Assembly (NCBI GenBank): GCA_050015055.1
Contig: JBEKCD010000009.1
Location: forward strand, 31,411 to 95,410
DNA from: JBEKCD01 sp050015055
GTDB taxonomy: Archaea; Thermoproteota; Bathyarchaeia; Bathyarchaeales; Bathycorpusculaceae
Length of the DNA: 64,000 nucleotides
Reading direction: 5' to 3'
The position numbers were made by a program, and so were the translations under genes. How positions within the stretch are numbered: position 1 is the first letter of the stretch; every line of letters begins with the position of its first letter. Shown here in pieces: positions 8,193 through 17,262 of the stretch. The notes under the pieces are model-generated. The model saw only the letters and a list, made by a program, of their open reading frames with translations. It searched no databases and was not told the origin of the DNA.

Positions 8193-9578
8193 CTAACTTT
8201 TCAGTCGATCTACCACTTGGCTTCTGATCTTGGTCAACCTGTTGCTCAGTTCAACAGGGTAAGGGGATGGATTTCTCAGTCTTTTGTACTTATCTGCAAG
8301 CCCTGAGAGATTCTCCAAAGTTGCCTTCCTTACCTCTTCAAGCGTTGGCATTTCACAGGTTATCCGGCCATCTTTCATGACTTTCTTCAAAAGCCGCTCT
8401 CCCTTAATCTCTTCACCCTCCAAACCGATTATGTCCTTGACACATTTTCTGTTCTCGTCTCTCTGCCGAAAGATTTGTTTCTTTCCTGGCAACGTCAATT
8501 TGCCCTTGCTCAATTTCATCGTGGGAACGAAATTCCCTTCTTCAGCTTTCCCCGATAATTTGTACACAACGTCTACGTAGGGCCTATCCAAGGACGTACT
8601 CATCCTCGTCCCGACGCCGAAAGCATCAATTTTCGCTCCTTCTTTCACCAGTTCCTCGACGACGTATTCGTCTAGGTCGCCGCTTGCAAATATCTTCACA
8701 TAGTCCAAGCCGCGGTCGTCCAGAACCCGTCTCACCTTCTGGCTTATGCTCAGCAGGTCCCCACTGTCCAGCCTGACGGCGTTTAGTCTGTAACCTTTCT
8801 TCTCTAATTCCTTCGCAACGATGGCTGCGTTTTCTGCACCTTTCAAATCGTCGTAGGTGTCTATCAAGAAAGTGGAAGTCTGAGGAAAGGTTTTGGCAAA
8901 GGCTCTGAACGAGTCTACCTCCTTGTCGAAGAACATTACGTAGGAATGCGCCATGGTTCCGAACAAGGGGATATCGTATTTCATACCGGCTAGCACGTTG
9001 GAGGTTCCTTCGGCCCCTGCTAGGTAACTGCATCTCGCAGCTTTCATCCCGGCGTCTGTTCCCTGTGTCCTCCTCAAGCCGAACTCTATCACGGATCTGC
9101 CCTTCGCCGCGTGGACAACCCTTGAAGCCTTGGTGGCAATCATAGTTTGAAGGTTCACCGTGTTTAGAATGAATGTTTCAACAAGCTGAGCCTCTATTAT
9201 CGGCGCAGTCACCCTGATTAAGGGCTCTTCAGGAAAAACTATCGTTCCTTCAGGAACCGACCACACTTCCCCGGTGAATTTGAAGCCCTTCAGATACTCC
9301 AAGAACCCCTCGCTTAGCCTCTTCTCCCTCAGGTAGCTGATGTGTTCCTCACTGAATTTCACGTTTTCGAGGAAAAGCAACACTTGTTCTAGCCCGGCGA
9401 AGATGAAGTAGGATCTGTTCGGCGGCAGCTTTCTTATGAACAGGTCGAAGGTTGCAGTGTCGTTTCTTCCGTTTTCAAAATAGCTGGCACACATTGTCAG
9501 CTCGTAAAAGTCAGTTAAAAGGCTCATGTTTGCTTCGTCGACAAAGTCAAACTGCGGTTTTTTCATCTGTCCAGCCAC
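8193..9578 (-). CDS. pncB: Nicotinate phosphoribosyltransferase
   Basis: Converts nicotinate and PRPP to nicotinate mononucleotide in NAD salvage. The 461-residue protein has the NAPRTase landmarks: NMSLLTDFYELTM at the start, the EFGLRRTQG segment that holds the catalytic-histidine-region equivalent, GTMAHSYVMFF, and the PRPP-binding stretch VRLDSGDL. A minus-strand box TTCTTAAAACC near 9598-9608 places transcription start at the GTG (9578); an ATG four codons later (9566) is equally possible. Together with nadA at 45.3 kb this gives the organism both de novo and salvage NAD routes. Confidence 0.92.
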   Translation of the reverse strand: MAGQMKKPQFDFVDEANMSLLTDFYELTMCASYFENGRNDTATFDLFIRKLPPNRSYFIFAGLEQVLLFLENVKFSEEHISYLREKRLSEGFLEYLKGFKFTGEVWSVPEGTIVFPEEPLIRVTAPIIEAQLVETFILNTVNLQTMIATKASRVVHAAKGRSVIEFGLRRTQGTDAGMKAARCSYLAGAEGTSNVLAGMKYDIPLFGTMAHSYVMFFDKEVDSFRAFAKTFPQTSTFLIDTYDDLKGAENAAIVAKELEKKGYRLNAVRLDSGDLLSISQKVRRVLDDRGLDYVKIFASGDLDEYVVEELVKEGAKIDAFGVGTRMSTSLDRPYVDVVYKLSGKAEEGNFVPTMKLSKGKLTLPGKKQIFRQRDENRKCVKDIIGLEGEEIKGERLLKKVMKDGRITCEMPTLEEVRKATLENLSGLADKYKRLRNPSPYPVELSNRLTKIRSQVVDRLKS

Positions 9579-9742
9579 AGAACACTATTACCCGTTGGTT
9601 TTAAGAATGTTTACGTTCTCTTTTTTCCGAAGATTTGATTGTCTACTTTAACCTATCTCTCTCCCAGTTTTGCGAAGCACCTTTCCAGCAAACGCTTATC
9701 TGCCTTCCCTGCGGCTTTCCATCTTGATTGAGGAAGCTGCGC

Positions 9743-10477
9743 ATGTCTATTTTGTCGATTAACAGGCTCAGACGCCTTTCCCTCGGTTTTCCCACGTTAG
9801 ACGATTTTTTCCAAGGGTTTGAGCTTGGAGACTTTGTTGTCATACGTGGCAACGCGGCTTCATTCATGTCCTTCGTCTTATCGGTGCAAACTCAGCTTCC
9901 GATTGAACGTGGCGGCCTGTCGTCTCGCACTGTTTTCGTGGATGGCGGCAACATGTTTAGTCCATATTCAGTTGCGGAAATTGCACGCGAACGCGGTGTA
10001 GACTCTAAGACTGCCTTGGAAAAGGTTTACGTGTCAAGGGCTTTCACCGCACACCAGCTTTCGTCGCTTGTCTTAGAAAAACTGTGTCTTGTTCTGCGAA
10101 AAATCCGGGCGCGTCTGCTAATCGTCTCAGACATTTCATCCTTATTTTTGGATCGCGACGTGCCCAAAGCTGAGGCCGAAGAACTTTTCATTAAAACCTG
10201 CTCCAAACTGTCTGAGATTGCATCTGAAAAACAGGCGATTGCCGTTGTCACCTATCTGCCAAGAGAGCGATCTAGAATGGAATTGTTTTTTGAAGCCGTT
10301 CTGTTCGGAAAGTCCACTGTCTTAATCAGGTTAAGAAGGAAGGGTCAGATTTTCACTTTTGCCTTAGAAGATCATCCTAGCATCAAGTCCTTCATCAGGA
10401 ATTTCACGATAGAGCAAGCTCCCTTAAACTGTGTTCATGGAGGTGCAGGTTTTGGGAAGGACCGTTCCATCCTATAG
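9743..10477 (+). CDS. RecA/RadA-superfamily protein without a Walker A motif (PolB2-linked)
   Basis: About 244 residues with the outline of a RecA-like ATPase core: a start LSLGFPTLDDFFQGFELGDFV as in RadA/KaiC proteins, a strand-loop where the P-loop should be, and a Walker B-like LLIVSDISSLFLD. The P-loop itself reads IRGNAASFMS, with no GK[ST], so nucleotide hydrolysis is unlikely. ATG at 9743 is chosen because TGAGGAAG lies 6 nt upstream. It overlaps the next gene by about 40 nt, and that one overlaps the polymerase gene. Inactivated RecA paralogues beside PolB2-type polymerases recall ImuA in bacterial ImuA-ImuB-DnaE2 cassettes; this is a known analogy, here inferred from order. Confidence 0.65.
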   Translation: MSILSINRLRRLSLGFPTLDDFFQGFELGDFVVIRGNAASFMSFVLSVQTQLPIERGGLSSRTVFVDGGNMFSPYSVAEIARERGVDSKTALEKVYVSRAFTAHQLSSLVLEKLCLVLRKIRARLLIVSDISSLFLDRDVPKAEAEELFIKTCSKLSEIASEKQAIAVVTYLPRERSRMELFFEAVLFGKSTVLIRLRRKGQIFTFALEDHPSIKSFIRNFTIEQAPLNCVHGGAGFGKDRSIL

Positions 10478-10721
10478 ACAAGCATTGGAAGCCGAGATTG
10501 CCAATTGGGAAGGGTTTCGAAGGGCCTTGCGAGACAGAGATCTGGAAGCTTTCGATGAGATGATGAACGCGTGCAGGATGCACGCGTCGGCGGGGAGCAT
10601 GGCGACCAGGCCTATACTTATTGAGGCGATGTTCATGACTGTTTTGTTAAGCCAGCAGAAGAGGCTCATGGAGATAGCGGAACACCTTGAGCGACTGGAA
10701 AAAAAGCTTCGTCAAACTTAA
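10437..10721 (+). CDS. Small helical protein of the PolB2 cassette
   Basis: A predicted all-helical protein of 94 residues with an amphipathic middle (RRALRDRDLEAFDEMMNA) and a C-terminal coiled-coil-like segment (RLMEIAEHLERLEKKLRQ). No family is recognised by eye. It overlaps the RecA-like gene at its start and the polymerase gene at its end (35 nt), which marks it as a subunit made with them. ATG at 10437 is favoured; a GTG six bases earlier is possible. A bridging or clamp-contact role between the RecA-like protein and the polymerase is a guess. Confidence 0.7.
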   Translation: MEVQVLGRTVPSYRQALEAEIANWEGFRRALRDRDLEAFDEMMNACRMHASAGSMATRPILIEAMFMTVLLSQQKRLMEIAEHLERLEKKLRQT

Positions 10722-12987
10722 CCCCGTTCGAGGTTGGCTGTTTGACGTTTATCCTTCAGGCCCGGATGAGGTGGCAGTGTGGCTTATTGCAGAAAACGGA
10801 GAAAGAGTTAGACTCGTTGACAAGTTCGCATCAAAAATCTACGTTTCTGGAAATCCCTTAGCTCTTAAACGTCTAACAGAAAAAGTCAGATCAGCAAGTT
10901 CGGTTGCTGATTGGCGTTTTGTTGAAAAAACCGCTGATTTCATGGAACCTTCCAGGCAGAGAGTCTTGGAGATCAGCATCAGCGACTACACAAATGCAGC
11001 AAGTTTTGCACGAGAACTGTACAACTTCGGCGCTGGTAAGGAGTTCCGCTTCTACAATGTTGACGTCCCGGTCTCGCAGGCGTACCTGTATGACAAGGAT
11101 GTCTTTCCATTGGCGCACGTGTTGGTTATTGACTCCGGAAAAAGGCTGTGCTATGAAATGCTTGACTCGGTTGAAAGCGTTGACTATCATGTTCCACCAT
11201 TACGTTTTTTGTGGCTCAGAGCGAGCGTGAAGAAAGAAGGCGTTTCGCCTAAGCTGACTGACGAGATAGACAGTATATCGTTGGAATCTGGCGATGGAAC
11301 GCTTGTAATTGAAAGAGGAAGCGAAGCGGAGAAGATTCTGGAGCTGGTCAAAACCGTCAAGGAGGATGATCCAGACATAATTTTTACCGAAGGCGGAGAC
11401 CCATTTCTCTTTCCTTATCTAGCCCACAGGGCCTTTGTAAACAGTGCCCTGAACAGTTTTGTCTTGAGCAGAGACGACGTTCCCCTGAAAGCCAGCAAAG
11501 GGCAGGGAACAACGTTCTTTTCTTACGGACGAGTCTATCACAAAGCACCCATGCAAAAACTCGTCGGCCGTGTTCACATCGACGTAAACAACACGTTCAT
11601 CTACACCGCCTGCGGTTTAGAGGGGCTGATTGAGGTTTCAAGAACGTGCAGAGTCCCCCTTCATCGAGCTGCAAGAGCATCTATCGGAACCATAATGTCC
11701 TCGTTGCAGCTTTACACCGCGTGGAGAGACGGCATTCTCATTCCTTGGAAGAAAAACGAGCCAGAGTCCTTCAAAACTGCATGGGAACTGCTCGTCGCAG
11801 ACCGCGGCGGCTTCATTTTCGAGCCTAAACTCGGCTTTCACACAGATGTCGTGGAAGTTGACTTCACCTCCATGTTTCCAATGCTGATGCTGACGCGGAA
11901 CATTTCGGCCGAAACCGTTCTGTGCAAATGCTGCCCAAACTCCAAGAACAGAGTTCCAGAACTCGGGTACAACATCTGCGAGAAAAGAACAGGCATCGTG
12001 CCCAAAACATTAGAGTTGCTCTTGAAGAAACGTTTGAAATACAAGAGTCTGATAAAGGAAGTGGAAGACGAAGGCTTAAGAAAGGTCTATAATAAGAGGC
12101 AGACAGCCCTCAAATGGGTCTTGGTCACCTGTTTCGGCTATTTAGGCTACAGAAATGCACGGTTCGGAAAGGTTGACGCTCACATTGCAGTGTGCGCTTT
12201 TGCGCGTGATTCACTGTTGAAAACTGCCCAGTTGGCCGAGCAAAATGGTTTTGAAGTCATCCACGGAATTGTGGATTCTCTTTGGCTTAAAAAATCGAAC
12301 GTTTCTCCGCGAGAGGTTGCAGAGTTCTGCGGCAAAGCTTCAGAGGCCATCCGCGTTCCCTTAGATGTCGAAGGAAAGTATCGGTGGATTGTTTTTCTCC
12401 CATCGAAGGTTTTGAAAGGTGTCTCAGTTCTCAACCGGTACTACGGAGTGTTTGAAAACGGCGAAATCAAACTGAGAGGAGTGGAAGCTAGACGCGGAGA
12501 CACGCCGGTCTTCATCGCCAAGGCCCAGATGGAAATGATCAAGAAACTCGCAGGAGCCAACAGCTTGGAAAGTTTCAAGGAGAGAATTCCAGAGGCCTTG
12601 GAAGTCTTAGGAAACTATGCGGGCAAGCTAGTTGAAGGCAAAGTTGATGCGCCAGAACTACTGATTGCCAAAAGGCTTTCAAAGTCTCCCGCTAGCTACA
12701 GCCACGACGTTTTCCAAGCCATCGCCGCCAAACAGTTGAAAAAGGCCGGTTTCGAAGTGCACGCGGGACAGACAGTTCAGTACGTAGTAACCAACGCTAA
12801 ATCCAGATGGATCAACGAGAGAGTTACCGCTGCCCAGCTGCTAAAGCCTAATACGCGTTATGATGCAAAAGAATACGTGAAGATGCTGTTTTCTGCCAGT
12901 GAAACTCTACTCGGAGTGTTCGGGTACACGGCAAGCAAGATTCAGGCTGAGGCCGTTTGCCGAGAAAAACAGATTGCACTGTCATGA
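10687..12987 (+). CDS. Family B DNA polymerase of the PolB2 (Dpo2) type with altered motifs
   Basis: A 766-residue B-family polymerase. Motif A is DFTSMFP (D392), motif B is KRQTALKWVLVTCFGYLGY, and motif C is HGIVDSLW, where the usual YGDTDS has lost its first aspartate but keeps the second (D530). The exonuclease region is degraded: ExoII reads TEGGDPFLFPYL in place of N-x-x-x-F-D. This pattern fits PolB2, long considered inactive but reported in Sulfolobus (Dpo2) to act in error-prone damage tolerance. The TTG start overlaps the preceding gene. Without proofreading residues, low fidelity is expected if the enzyme is active. Confidence 0.85.
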   Translation: MSDWKKSFVKLNPVRGWLFDVYPSGPDEVAVWLIAENGERVRLVDKFASKIYVSGNPLALKRLTEKVRSASSVADWRFVEKTADFMEPSRQRVLEISISDYTNAASFARELYNFGAGKEFRFYNVDVPVSQAYLYDKDVFPLAHVLVIDSGKRLCYEMLDSVESVDYHVPPLRFLWLRASVKKEGVSPKLTDEIDSISLESGDGTLVIERGSEAEKILELVKTVKEDDPDIIFTEGGDPFLFPYLAHRAFVNSALNSFVLSRDDVPLKASKGQGTTFFSYGRVYHKAPMQKLVGRVHIDVNNTFIYTACGLEGLIEVSRTCRVPLHRAARASIGTIMSSLQLYTAWRDGILIPWKKNEPESFKTAWELLVADRGGFIFEPKLGFHTDVVEVDFTSMFPMLMLTRNISAETVLCKCCPNSKNRVPELGYNICEKRTGIVPKTLELLLKKRLKYKSLIKEVEDEGLRKVYNKRQTALKWVLVTCFGYLGYRNARFGKVDAHIAVCAFARDSLLKTAQLAEQNGFEVIHGIVDSLWLKKSNVSPREVAEFCGKASEAIRVPLDVEGKYRWIVFLPSKVLKGVSVLNRYYGVFENGEIKLRGVEARRGDTPVFIAKAQMEMIKKLAGANSLESFKERIPEALEVLGNYAGKLVEGKVDAPELLIAKRLSKSPASYSHDVFQAIAAKQLKKAGFEVHAGQTVQYVVTNAKSRWINERVTAAQLLKPNTRYDAKEYVKMLFSASETLLGVFGYTASKIQAEAVCREKQIALS

Positions 12988-13178
12988 AGATGAACCTACA
13001 ACAATTAGTCGCGTAGGCCAAACCAGCCGCTCAGAATCCAATTCTCCAATTTTCTTTTTCTTGAAAAGCGATTGAGGGAATATTCCAGCTGCATTAACAG
13101 GAGAAAATTATCACAGTTTAGCTTGTGGCGCGCTTCAATTCTCATCGCGGTGGCATGCTGATCCTTCTGACTTGCGCT

Positions 13179-13736
13179 CTATTTTGCAATCATGACTTCA
13201 GTTGCCTTCACGACTGCTTCTACGAGGTCCCCAGTCTTTATGCCCAAGTCTTCTACCGCTTCCTTTGAAATCATGGCTGTCACGGTGGCTGGAACGGTTA
13301 TCTCAACTTTGACTTTCGCCATTAAGCCGTCCTTCTCAACACTGGTTACTTTTCCTTTCAATCGGTTTCTTGCGCTGATCTTCAATTTCTTCACCTCCAT
13401 CATATTTTCCTCACCCAGAACCTCGCCCAAGTAGGCTTCCAAACGCTTGTACTCACACAGCAGATTTTTCCCAAGTGGGGTCAGTCCAGCCCCTCCGCCT
13501 CCTGACTTTCCGCCTCTGAAGGTTTCGACGACGGGTTCACCGACTGCTTTTTCAATTTTCTGCAAGTAGTTCCAAACGTAACGATAGGACATGCTTAGTT
13601 CTCGGGCAGCCAGCGAAATTGATTTCTCCTCTTCTACCTGCTCCAGAATCTTAGCTCCGCCCTTGCCTAGGATAGGTCTTCCTCTGTCTTCTATCCACAC
13701 CTTGTACGAGAACTTGTGCTTTTTTTGGGCAAGCAT
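13179..13736 (-). CDS. modE: ModE-type molybdate/tungstate-responsive regulator (HTH plus Mop domain)
   Basis: 185 residues in two domains. The N-terminal LysR-like winged helix (SISLAARELSMSYRYVWNYL, then RGGKSGGGGAGLTPLGKNL) is the ModE DNA-binding domain. The C-terminal part (KLKISARNRLKGKVTSV, VPATVTAMISKEAVEDLGI, GDLVEAVVKATEVMI) is a single Mop/TOBE oxyanion-binding domain. ModE binds molybdate or tungstate and controls uptake and cofactor genes. A TATA (CTTATAAAC, near 13762-13770) lies about 30 nt before the ATG, so the leader is very short. It sits next to the wtp operon in this window, the obvious target. Confidence 0.9.
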   Translation of the reverse strand: MLAQKKHKFSYKVWIEDRGRPILGKGGAKILEQVEEEKSISLAARELSMSYRYVWNYLQKIEKAVGEPVVETFRGGKSGGGGAGLTPLGKNLLCEYKRLEAYLGEVLGEENMMEVKKLKISARNRLKGKVTSVEKDGLMAKVKVEITVPATVTAMISKEAVEDLGIKTGDLVEAVVKATEVMIAK

Positions 13737-14089
13737 TCTGGTTGTGTATTATTGCGCCACGTTTATAAGTCCTACTCGAAGAGACCTCGGCCAAGCTAGT
13801 GACAACAGCGCGCGCTAACCTCGGCGGGTGGCTCAATTTGAACAAGCGTTCACAAGCAAAATTCTGCAACTTCTTTCTGTTCTGGCTGATGTGCACCTTG
13901 AACGAAGCATATGATGCATCGAAACTACCAGTTCTACGCGGGAGCCTCGGACGCCATTTTGGTGAGTAAACTTCTGGACAGAACCCTCACATTAGCCTTG
14001 ATAGTCGTCTTTTCAGTATGTCGTTGGGATCACGCCTAAGTCGAGTCTGGCCCGTGTTTTAGCCAGGTGTCGTTGATAAGAGTGTGGGG
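13737..14089. other. Intergenic stretch without a recognised gene
   Basis: 353 bases between modE and the dockerin-bearing gene. The right-hand part is past the stop of that gene and the left-hand part holds the modE TATA box. I see no ORF with coding character on either strand and no RNA gene. Confidence 0.6.
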
Positions 14090-15226
14090 CTATGGGTGGT
14101 GTTGTCCGTAGTGTGTTGCCAGTATCACGAGGTCTGTGAGGCCTATTGCGCCGTTGCTGTCTATGTCTGCGTTGGGGTTCCAGTTGGGATTGCCGAGTTT
14201 AGAGCCGTAGGCCTTTGCGAGAATGACTAGGTCAGAGAGCCCGACCGCGAAGTCGCCGTTCAAATCCCCCGGAATAGTCACAACCACCCAGCCGCCGCTG
14301 TAGGCATTGTTTGTTGTGTCGTTTTCGCCTGGAACTGGCCAAGAGTAAGCGCTCATGTTGTAGCTGCCGTAGACCAAGCCTGTAGTGTTCCAGGGATATG
14401 TGATGTTCATGGAGTCTCCGCTCGATAGGGTGACGTTCTGCAACGAAAAAGGAGTTGAGTTGGCGTAGACTGTGACGTTGAACGTTTCTTTGAAGCTGCC
14501 CAAATCTGCTACCGCAACAGTCACGTTTAGGCCGTAGCCCTGACCAACAACAGTCTTGTAGGATGTGACATTAGTGATGGCGACATCATGACTAGGGGGA
14601 CCGCCCACGACCTTAAGCGTTGTGACCAATTTGACCCAGAGTTTTGAATCGGTCAGAAGACCTTCAGGTCCCACGACTACTAGTCTTAATGGCCCATCTT
14701 CCGAAGTCAGGTTGACATCGTCCTTGTAGTAGGCCAGCATTGCTGTCAGCGGTTGACTGTGCTGAACGGGGTTCCCAGTTACCGGATCATAGGTCGTGAA
14801 GTTCCCAGCAGTTGCCTGATCATATGTGAGGGCCCAAGTGTAATTGTCTGAGGCGATCGCCTCTATACTGTTGTAGGAAGTGATGCCCCCCACAAGGTTG
14901 AGAAGAGTCGTGAGCGGCACGCCCGTGTAATTGTCAGGCCCGACAAGGGTGCCGACGCTGTTTTTGTAACCTCCAGCTGCTCGGTAAGATGGGAGGCTCG
15001 CGATATCTGTAGAATTCAGAACTATCTGGGTTCCGTTCGAAGCAACGACTGTTAGGATCATTGGCTGCAGACCAGCAATAGAAACAGGCTGAGCACAGAC
15101 AACTGAAAATGGTCTTGAGACAGCGAGAAAAGATAGGGCAACGAAGCAAGTGACGAACAAGACAAACATGCGATACGAGTTGGATTTAACAGTATTCGAC
15201 GTTTTGCAATCTCCCCTACTCATCAT
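14090..15226 (-). CDS. Secreted sulfite-oxidase-fold protein with CARDB-like and dockerin domains
   Basis: About 378 residues from the ATG at 15226 (GTGGGA upstream). A hydrophobic signal segment (MFVLFVTCFVALSFLAV) is followed by a domain like the molybdopterin-binding domain of sulfite oxidases: YTGVPLTTLLNLVGG, LAYYKDDVNL, DGPLRLVVVGPEG, WVKLVTTLKV. The Mo-ligand cysteine position holds Tyr in my alignment (GGYKNSVG). Next come a CARDB-like beta domain (VAITNVTSYKTVVGQGYG) and a type I dockerin with two calcium loops (GDLNGDFAVGLSDL and DIDSNGAIGLTDL). It is the last gene in the direction of the wtp operon but has its own promoter. Sec export makes delivery of a cytoplasmic cofactor unlikely. 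Confidence 0.75.
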   Translation of the reverse strand: MMSRGDCKTSNTVKSNSYRMFVLFVTCFVALSFLAVSRPFSVVCAQPVSIAGLQPMILTVVASNGTQIVLNSTDIASLPSYRAAGGYKNSVGTLVGPDNYTGVPLTTLLNLVGGITSYNSIEAIASDNYTWALTYDQATAGNFTTYDPVTGNPVQHSQPLTAMLAYYKDDVNLTSEDGPLRLVVVGPEGLLTDSKLWVKLVTTLKVVGGPPSHDVAITNVTSYKTVVGQGYGLNVTVAVADLGSFKETFNVTVYANSTPFSLQNVTLSSGDSMNITYPWNTTGLVYGSYNMSAYSWPVPGENDTTNNAYSGGWVVVTIPGDLNGDFAVGLSDLVILAKAYGSKLGNPNWNPNADIDSNGAIGLTDLVILATHYGQHHP

Positions 15227-15258
15227 TCCCACGTTAATCTGAGCGGATTTTTGATAGA

Positions 15259-15283
15259 CGATATGCACATAAAAACATTTCGG
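15259..15283 (-). promoter_or_regulatory. Shared promoter element, copy 1
   Basis: Plus-strand reading CGATATGCACATAAAAACAT followed by TTCG. It contains a minus-strand TATA (TTTTTATGTG) flanked by an imperfect inverted repeat CGATATG / CATTTCG with a 10-nt spacer. Nearly the same 24 bp occur at 19962 and 25934, each upstream of a sulfite-oxidase-fold gene. Confidence 0.65.
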
Positions 15284-15321
15284 ACGCCAAGGACCAAACG
15301 CTGATAATTCAACAAACCCAA

Positions 15322-16407
15322 TCAACTTGTGGCTTGAGACCTGTTCAGAATCTTGACCGATTCAGGCCCGAAGGAAACCCATACTTGCATGCCCGGGTCA
15401 AGATTCAACTCTAAGAAAGAACCCTTAGCTACGATTGCCTTGATTTTGAATCCCGCGTCAATAGAGACTGAGACAATCGGGCCTACATCTGCACAATCTG
15501 CCACGACTCCCCGGAGCAGATTCGCCTCAGAAGAAGAAAGAGGCTTCACGGATAATGAAACGTCCTCGGGTCTTACCCCAACAACGCACTCGCCGTCTTT
15601 CGCGTCTCCAGCAGCTTTCACGACAAACCCGCCGAGATCAACAAGAGATAGTCCCAACTTATGCTCAACCACTCTGCCTCTGAAAACGTTCTCATAACCC
15701 AGTAACCTTGCCACAAACTCGTCAGTCGGACTGGAAAGAAGCGATTTCGTTGTTCCCACTTGCACAATTTGTCCGCAATTCATAACGGCAACACGTTGAG
15801 CAAGGCTGAACGCCTCTATCTGATTGTGAGTAACATGAACTACAGTTACCTTCAAGTCACGATGAATTCTCTTCAGCTCATCCTTCATCACTCGACTGCT
15901 TTCATCATCAATCGAGGCCAGCGGCTCATCCAACAAAATGACGGTCGGTTCAACCGCCAAAACCCTAGCAAGAGCGACCTTCTGCCTTTCGCCTCCGCTA
16001 AGTGTGATGGGCAACTTGTCAGCTAAGCCCGAGAGTCCCATCAGCATTAACGTTCGGTCGACCGCTCTTCTCCTGTCATCTTCAGCCACACCCGTCATTT
16101 TCAAGCCGAACTCGACGTTCTGCCTCACCCTCATGTGTGGAAAGAGCATGCAGTTTTGAGGCACGTAGCCCAACCTGCGTTTTTCAGGCGGAAGAGAAGT
16201 CACGTCCTTGCTATCCAACAAAATCCTGCCCGCATCGGGCTTATGGAATCCGACGATGGTTTCGAGTAGGAGCGTTTTTCCAGCTCCGTTAGGACCCAAC
16301 AAGAGAAAGTATTCGCCGTCGGCAACATCTAGGTTGATATCTCTCAAAGCGAAGCCTTTCCAAGCCTTGGAAACGTGTTCAAGTCTCAATTTCAACTCAC
16401 ACTTCAC
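15322..16407 (-). CDS. wtpC: Tungstate/molybdate ABC transporter ATP-binding protein
   Basis: 361-residue importer ATPase. Walker A is GPNGAGKT (about residues 38-45), the Q-loop is VPQNCMLFPHM, the signature LSGGERQ, Walker B ILLDEPLASID and the H-loop VVHVTHN. After residue 240 a TOBE/Mop-like domain (VVGVRPEDVSLSV, VVADCADVGPIVSVSI) may sense intracellular oxyanion. It follows wtpB by 7 nt, so the two are co-translated. The first codon is GTG (16407); TTG four codons on is an alternative. WtpC versus ModC is decided by the WtpA-type binding protein in the same operon. Confidence 0.9.
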   Translation of the reverse strand: MKCELKLRLEHVSKAWKGFALRDINLDVADGEYFLLLGPNGAGKTLLLETIVGFHKPDAGRILLDSKDVTSLPPEKRRLGYVPQNCMLFPHMRVRQNVEFGLKMTGVAEDDRRRAVDRTLMLMGLSGLADKLPITLSGGERQKVALARVLAVEPTVILLDEPLASIDDESSRVMKDELKRIHRDLKVTVVHVTHNQIEAFSLAQRVAVMNCGQIVQVGTTKSLLSSPTDEFVARLLGYENVFRGRVVEHKLGLSLVDLGGFVVKAAGDAKDGECVVGVRPEDVSLSVKPLSSSEANLLRGVVADCADVGPIVSVSIDAGFKIKAIVAKGSFLELNLDPGMQVWVSFGPESVKILNRSQATS

Positions 16408-16414
16408 CTTCGCC

Positions 16415-17233
16415 TCAGTAAACGAGCCGTGTGTGTTTCGACGTCAGAACCTTGAAAATGACAATAACCGCTATGGCAAGAATAATCAAGAGGCCAGTAA
16501 CAGCAAGAGCCGCGCTCAACCCTCCGGTGTTCCAAACGTCATTCAAGTAAACCGGAGCTGTCAACGGAAATTCGGCAAGAACAACAACAGCACCGAACTC
16601 GCTAACCGCCCTAGCCCAAGTGAGCAAACATCCAGTGAGAATACCCCTTAGAGATAACGGAAAAGTCACGTGTACAAAAACTTTGAAGTTCGTGGCTCCC
16701 AAGCTTCTGGCGGTTCGCTCCATCGCAGGGTTAACCGCCGAAAAGGCTTCCTGAGCGCTTCTGATCATGAATGGAGAACTGACAAACGCCATCGCAGCAA
16801 CAATGCCGAAAATAGTGTCCTGAAATGTGATGCCGAAACTATTGAAGAACGACCCGATAGGATAAGTCCGACCTAGAACGACAAATAAAGCCAACCCAGC
16901 AGCATTGTGAGGGATAAGTATCGGCAAATCTATCAATGAATCCACAGCCTTCTTGCCTGGAAATTCATGCTTGCTTAGCACGTACGCAAATGGAATCCCG
17001 AGTACGAATATCAAAAGCGTCGCGAGCAAAGCGCAATAGAAACTCATGAAAATGGCGTTCATCGCTACGGAATCAGCCAATGCGCTTTGAAGGCCGCCTG
17101 CTGAATTAGCCAACGCCCCCAGAATCGGCACAATGATGAACAGCGCCATGACTACGCCGAGAACTGACGATACAAGAATGAACGGCGACATCTGCTTCAG
17201 CCAAGCCATATTACCTAGCCTCTGACGAATCAT
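16415..17233 (-). CDS. wtpB: Tungstate/molybdate ABC transporter permease
   Basis: 272-residue inner-membrane permease with six hydrophobic segments. The EAA loop that contacts the ATPase reads ERTARSLGATNFKVFVHVTFPLS, and the next helix carries GILTGCLLTWARAVSEFGAVV, both typical for molybdate/tungstate permeases. It lies between wtpA (29 nt upstream) and wtpC (7 nt downstream) on the same strand. The homodimer is expected to form the translocation pore with two WtpC subunits. Confidence 0.92.
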   Translation of the reverse strand: MIRQRLGNMAWLKQMSPFILVSSVLGVVMALFIIVPILGALANSAGGLQSALADSVAMNAIFMSFYCALLATLLIFVLGIPFAYVLSKHEFPGKKAVDSLIDLPILIPHNAAGLALFVVLGRTYPIGSFFNSFGITFQDTIFGIVAAMAFVSSPFMIRSAQEAFSAVNPAMERTARSLGATNFKVFVHVTFPLSLRGILTGCLLTWARAVSEFGAVVVLAEFPLTAPVYLNDVWNTGGLSAALAVTGLLIILAIAVIVIFKVLTSKHTRLVY

Positions 17234-17262
17234 TCAACAAAACTACACTTAAAAGATGTGCC

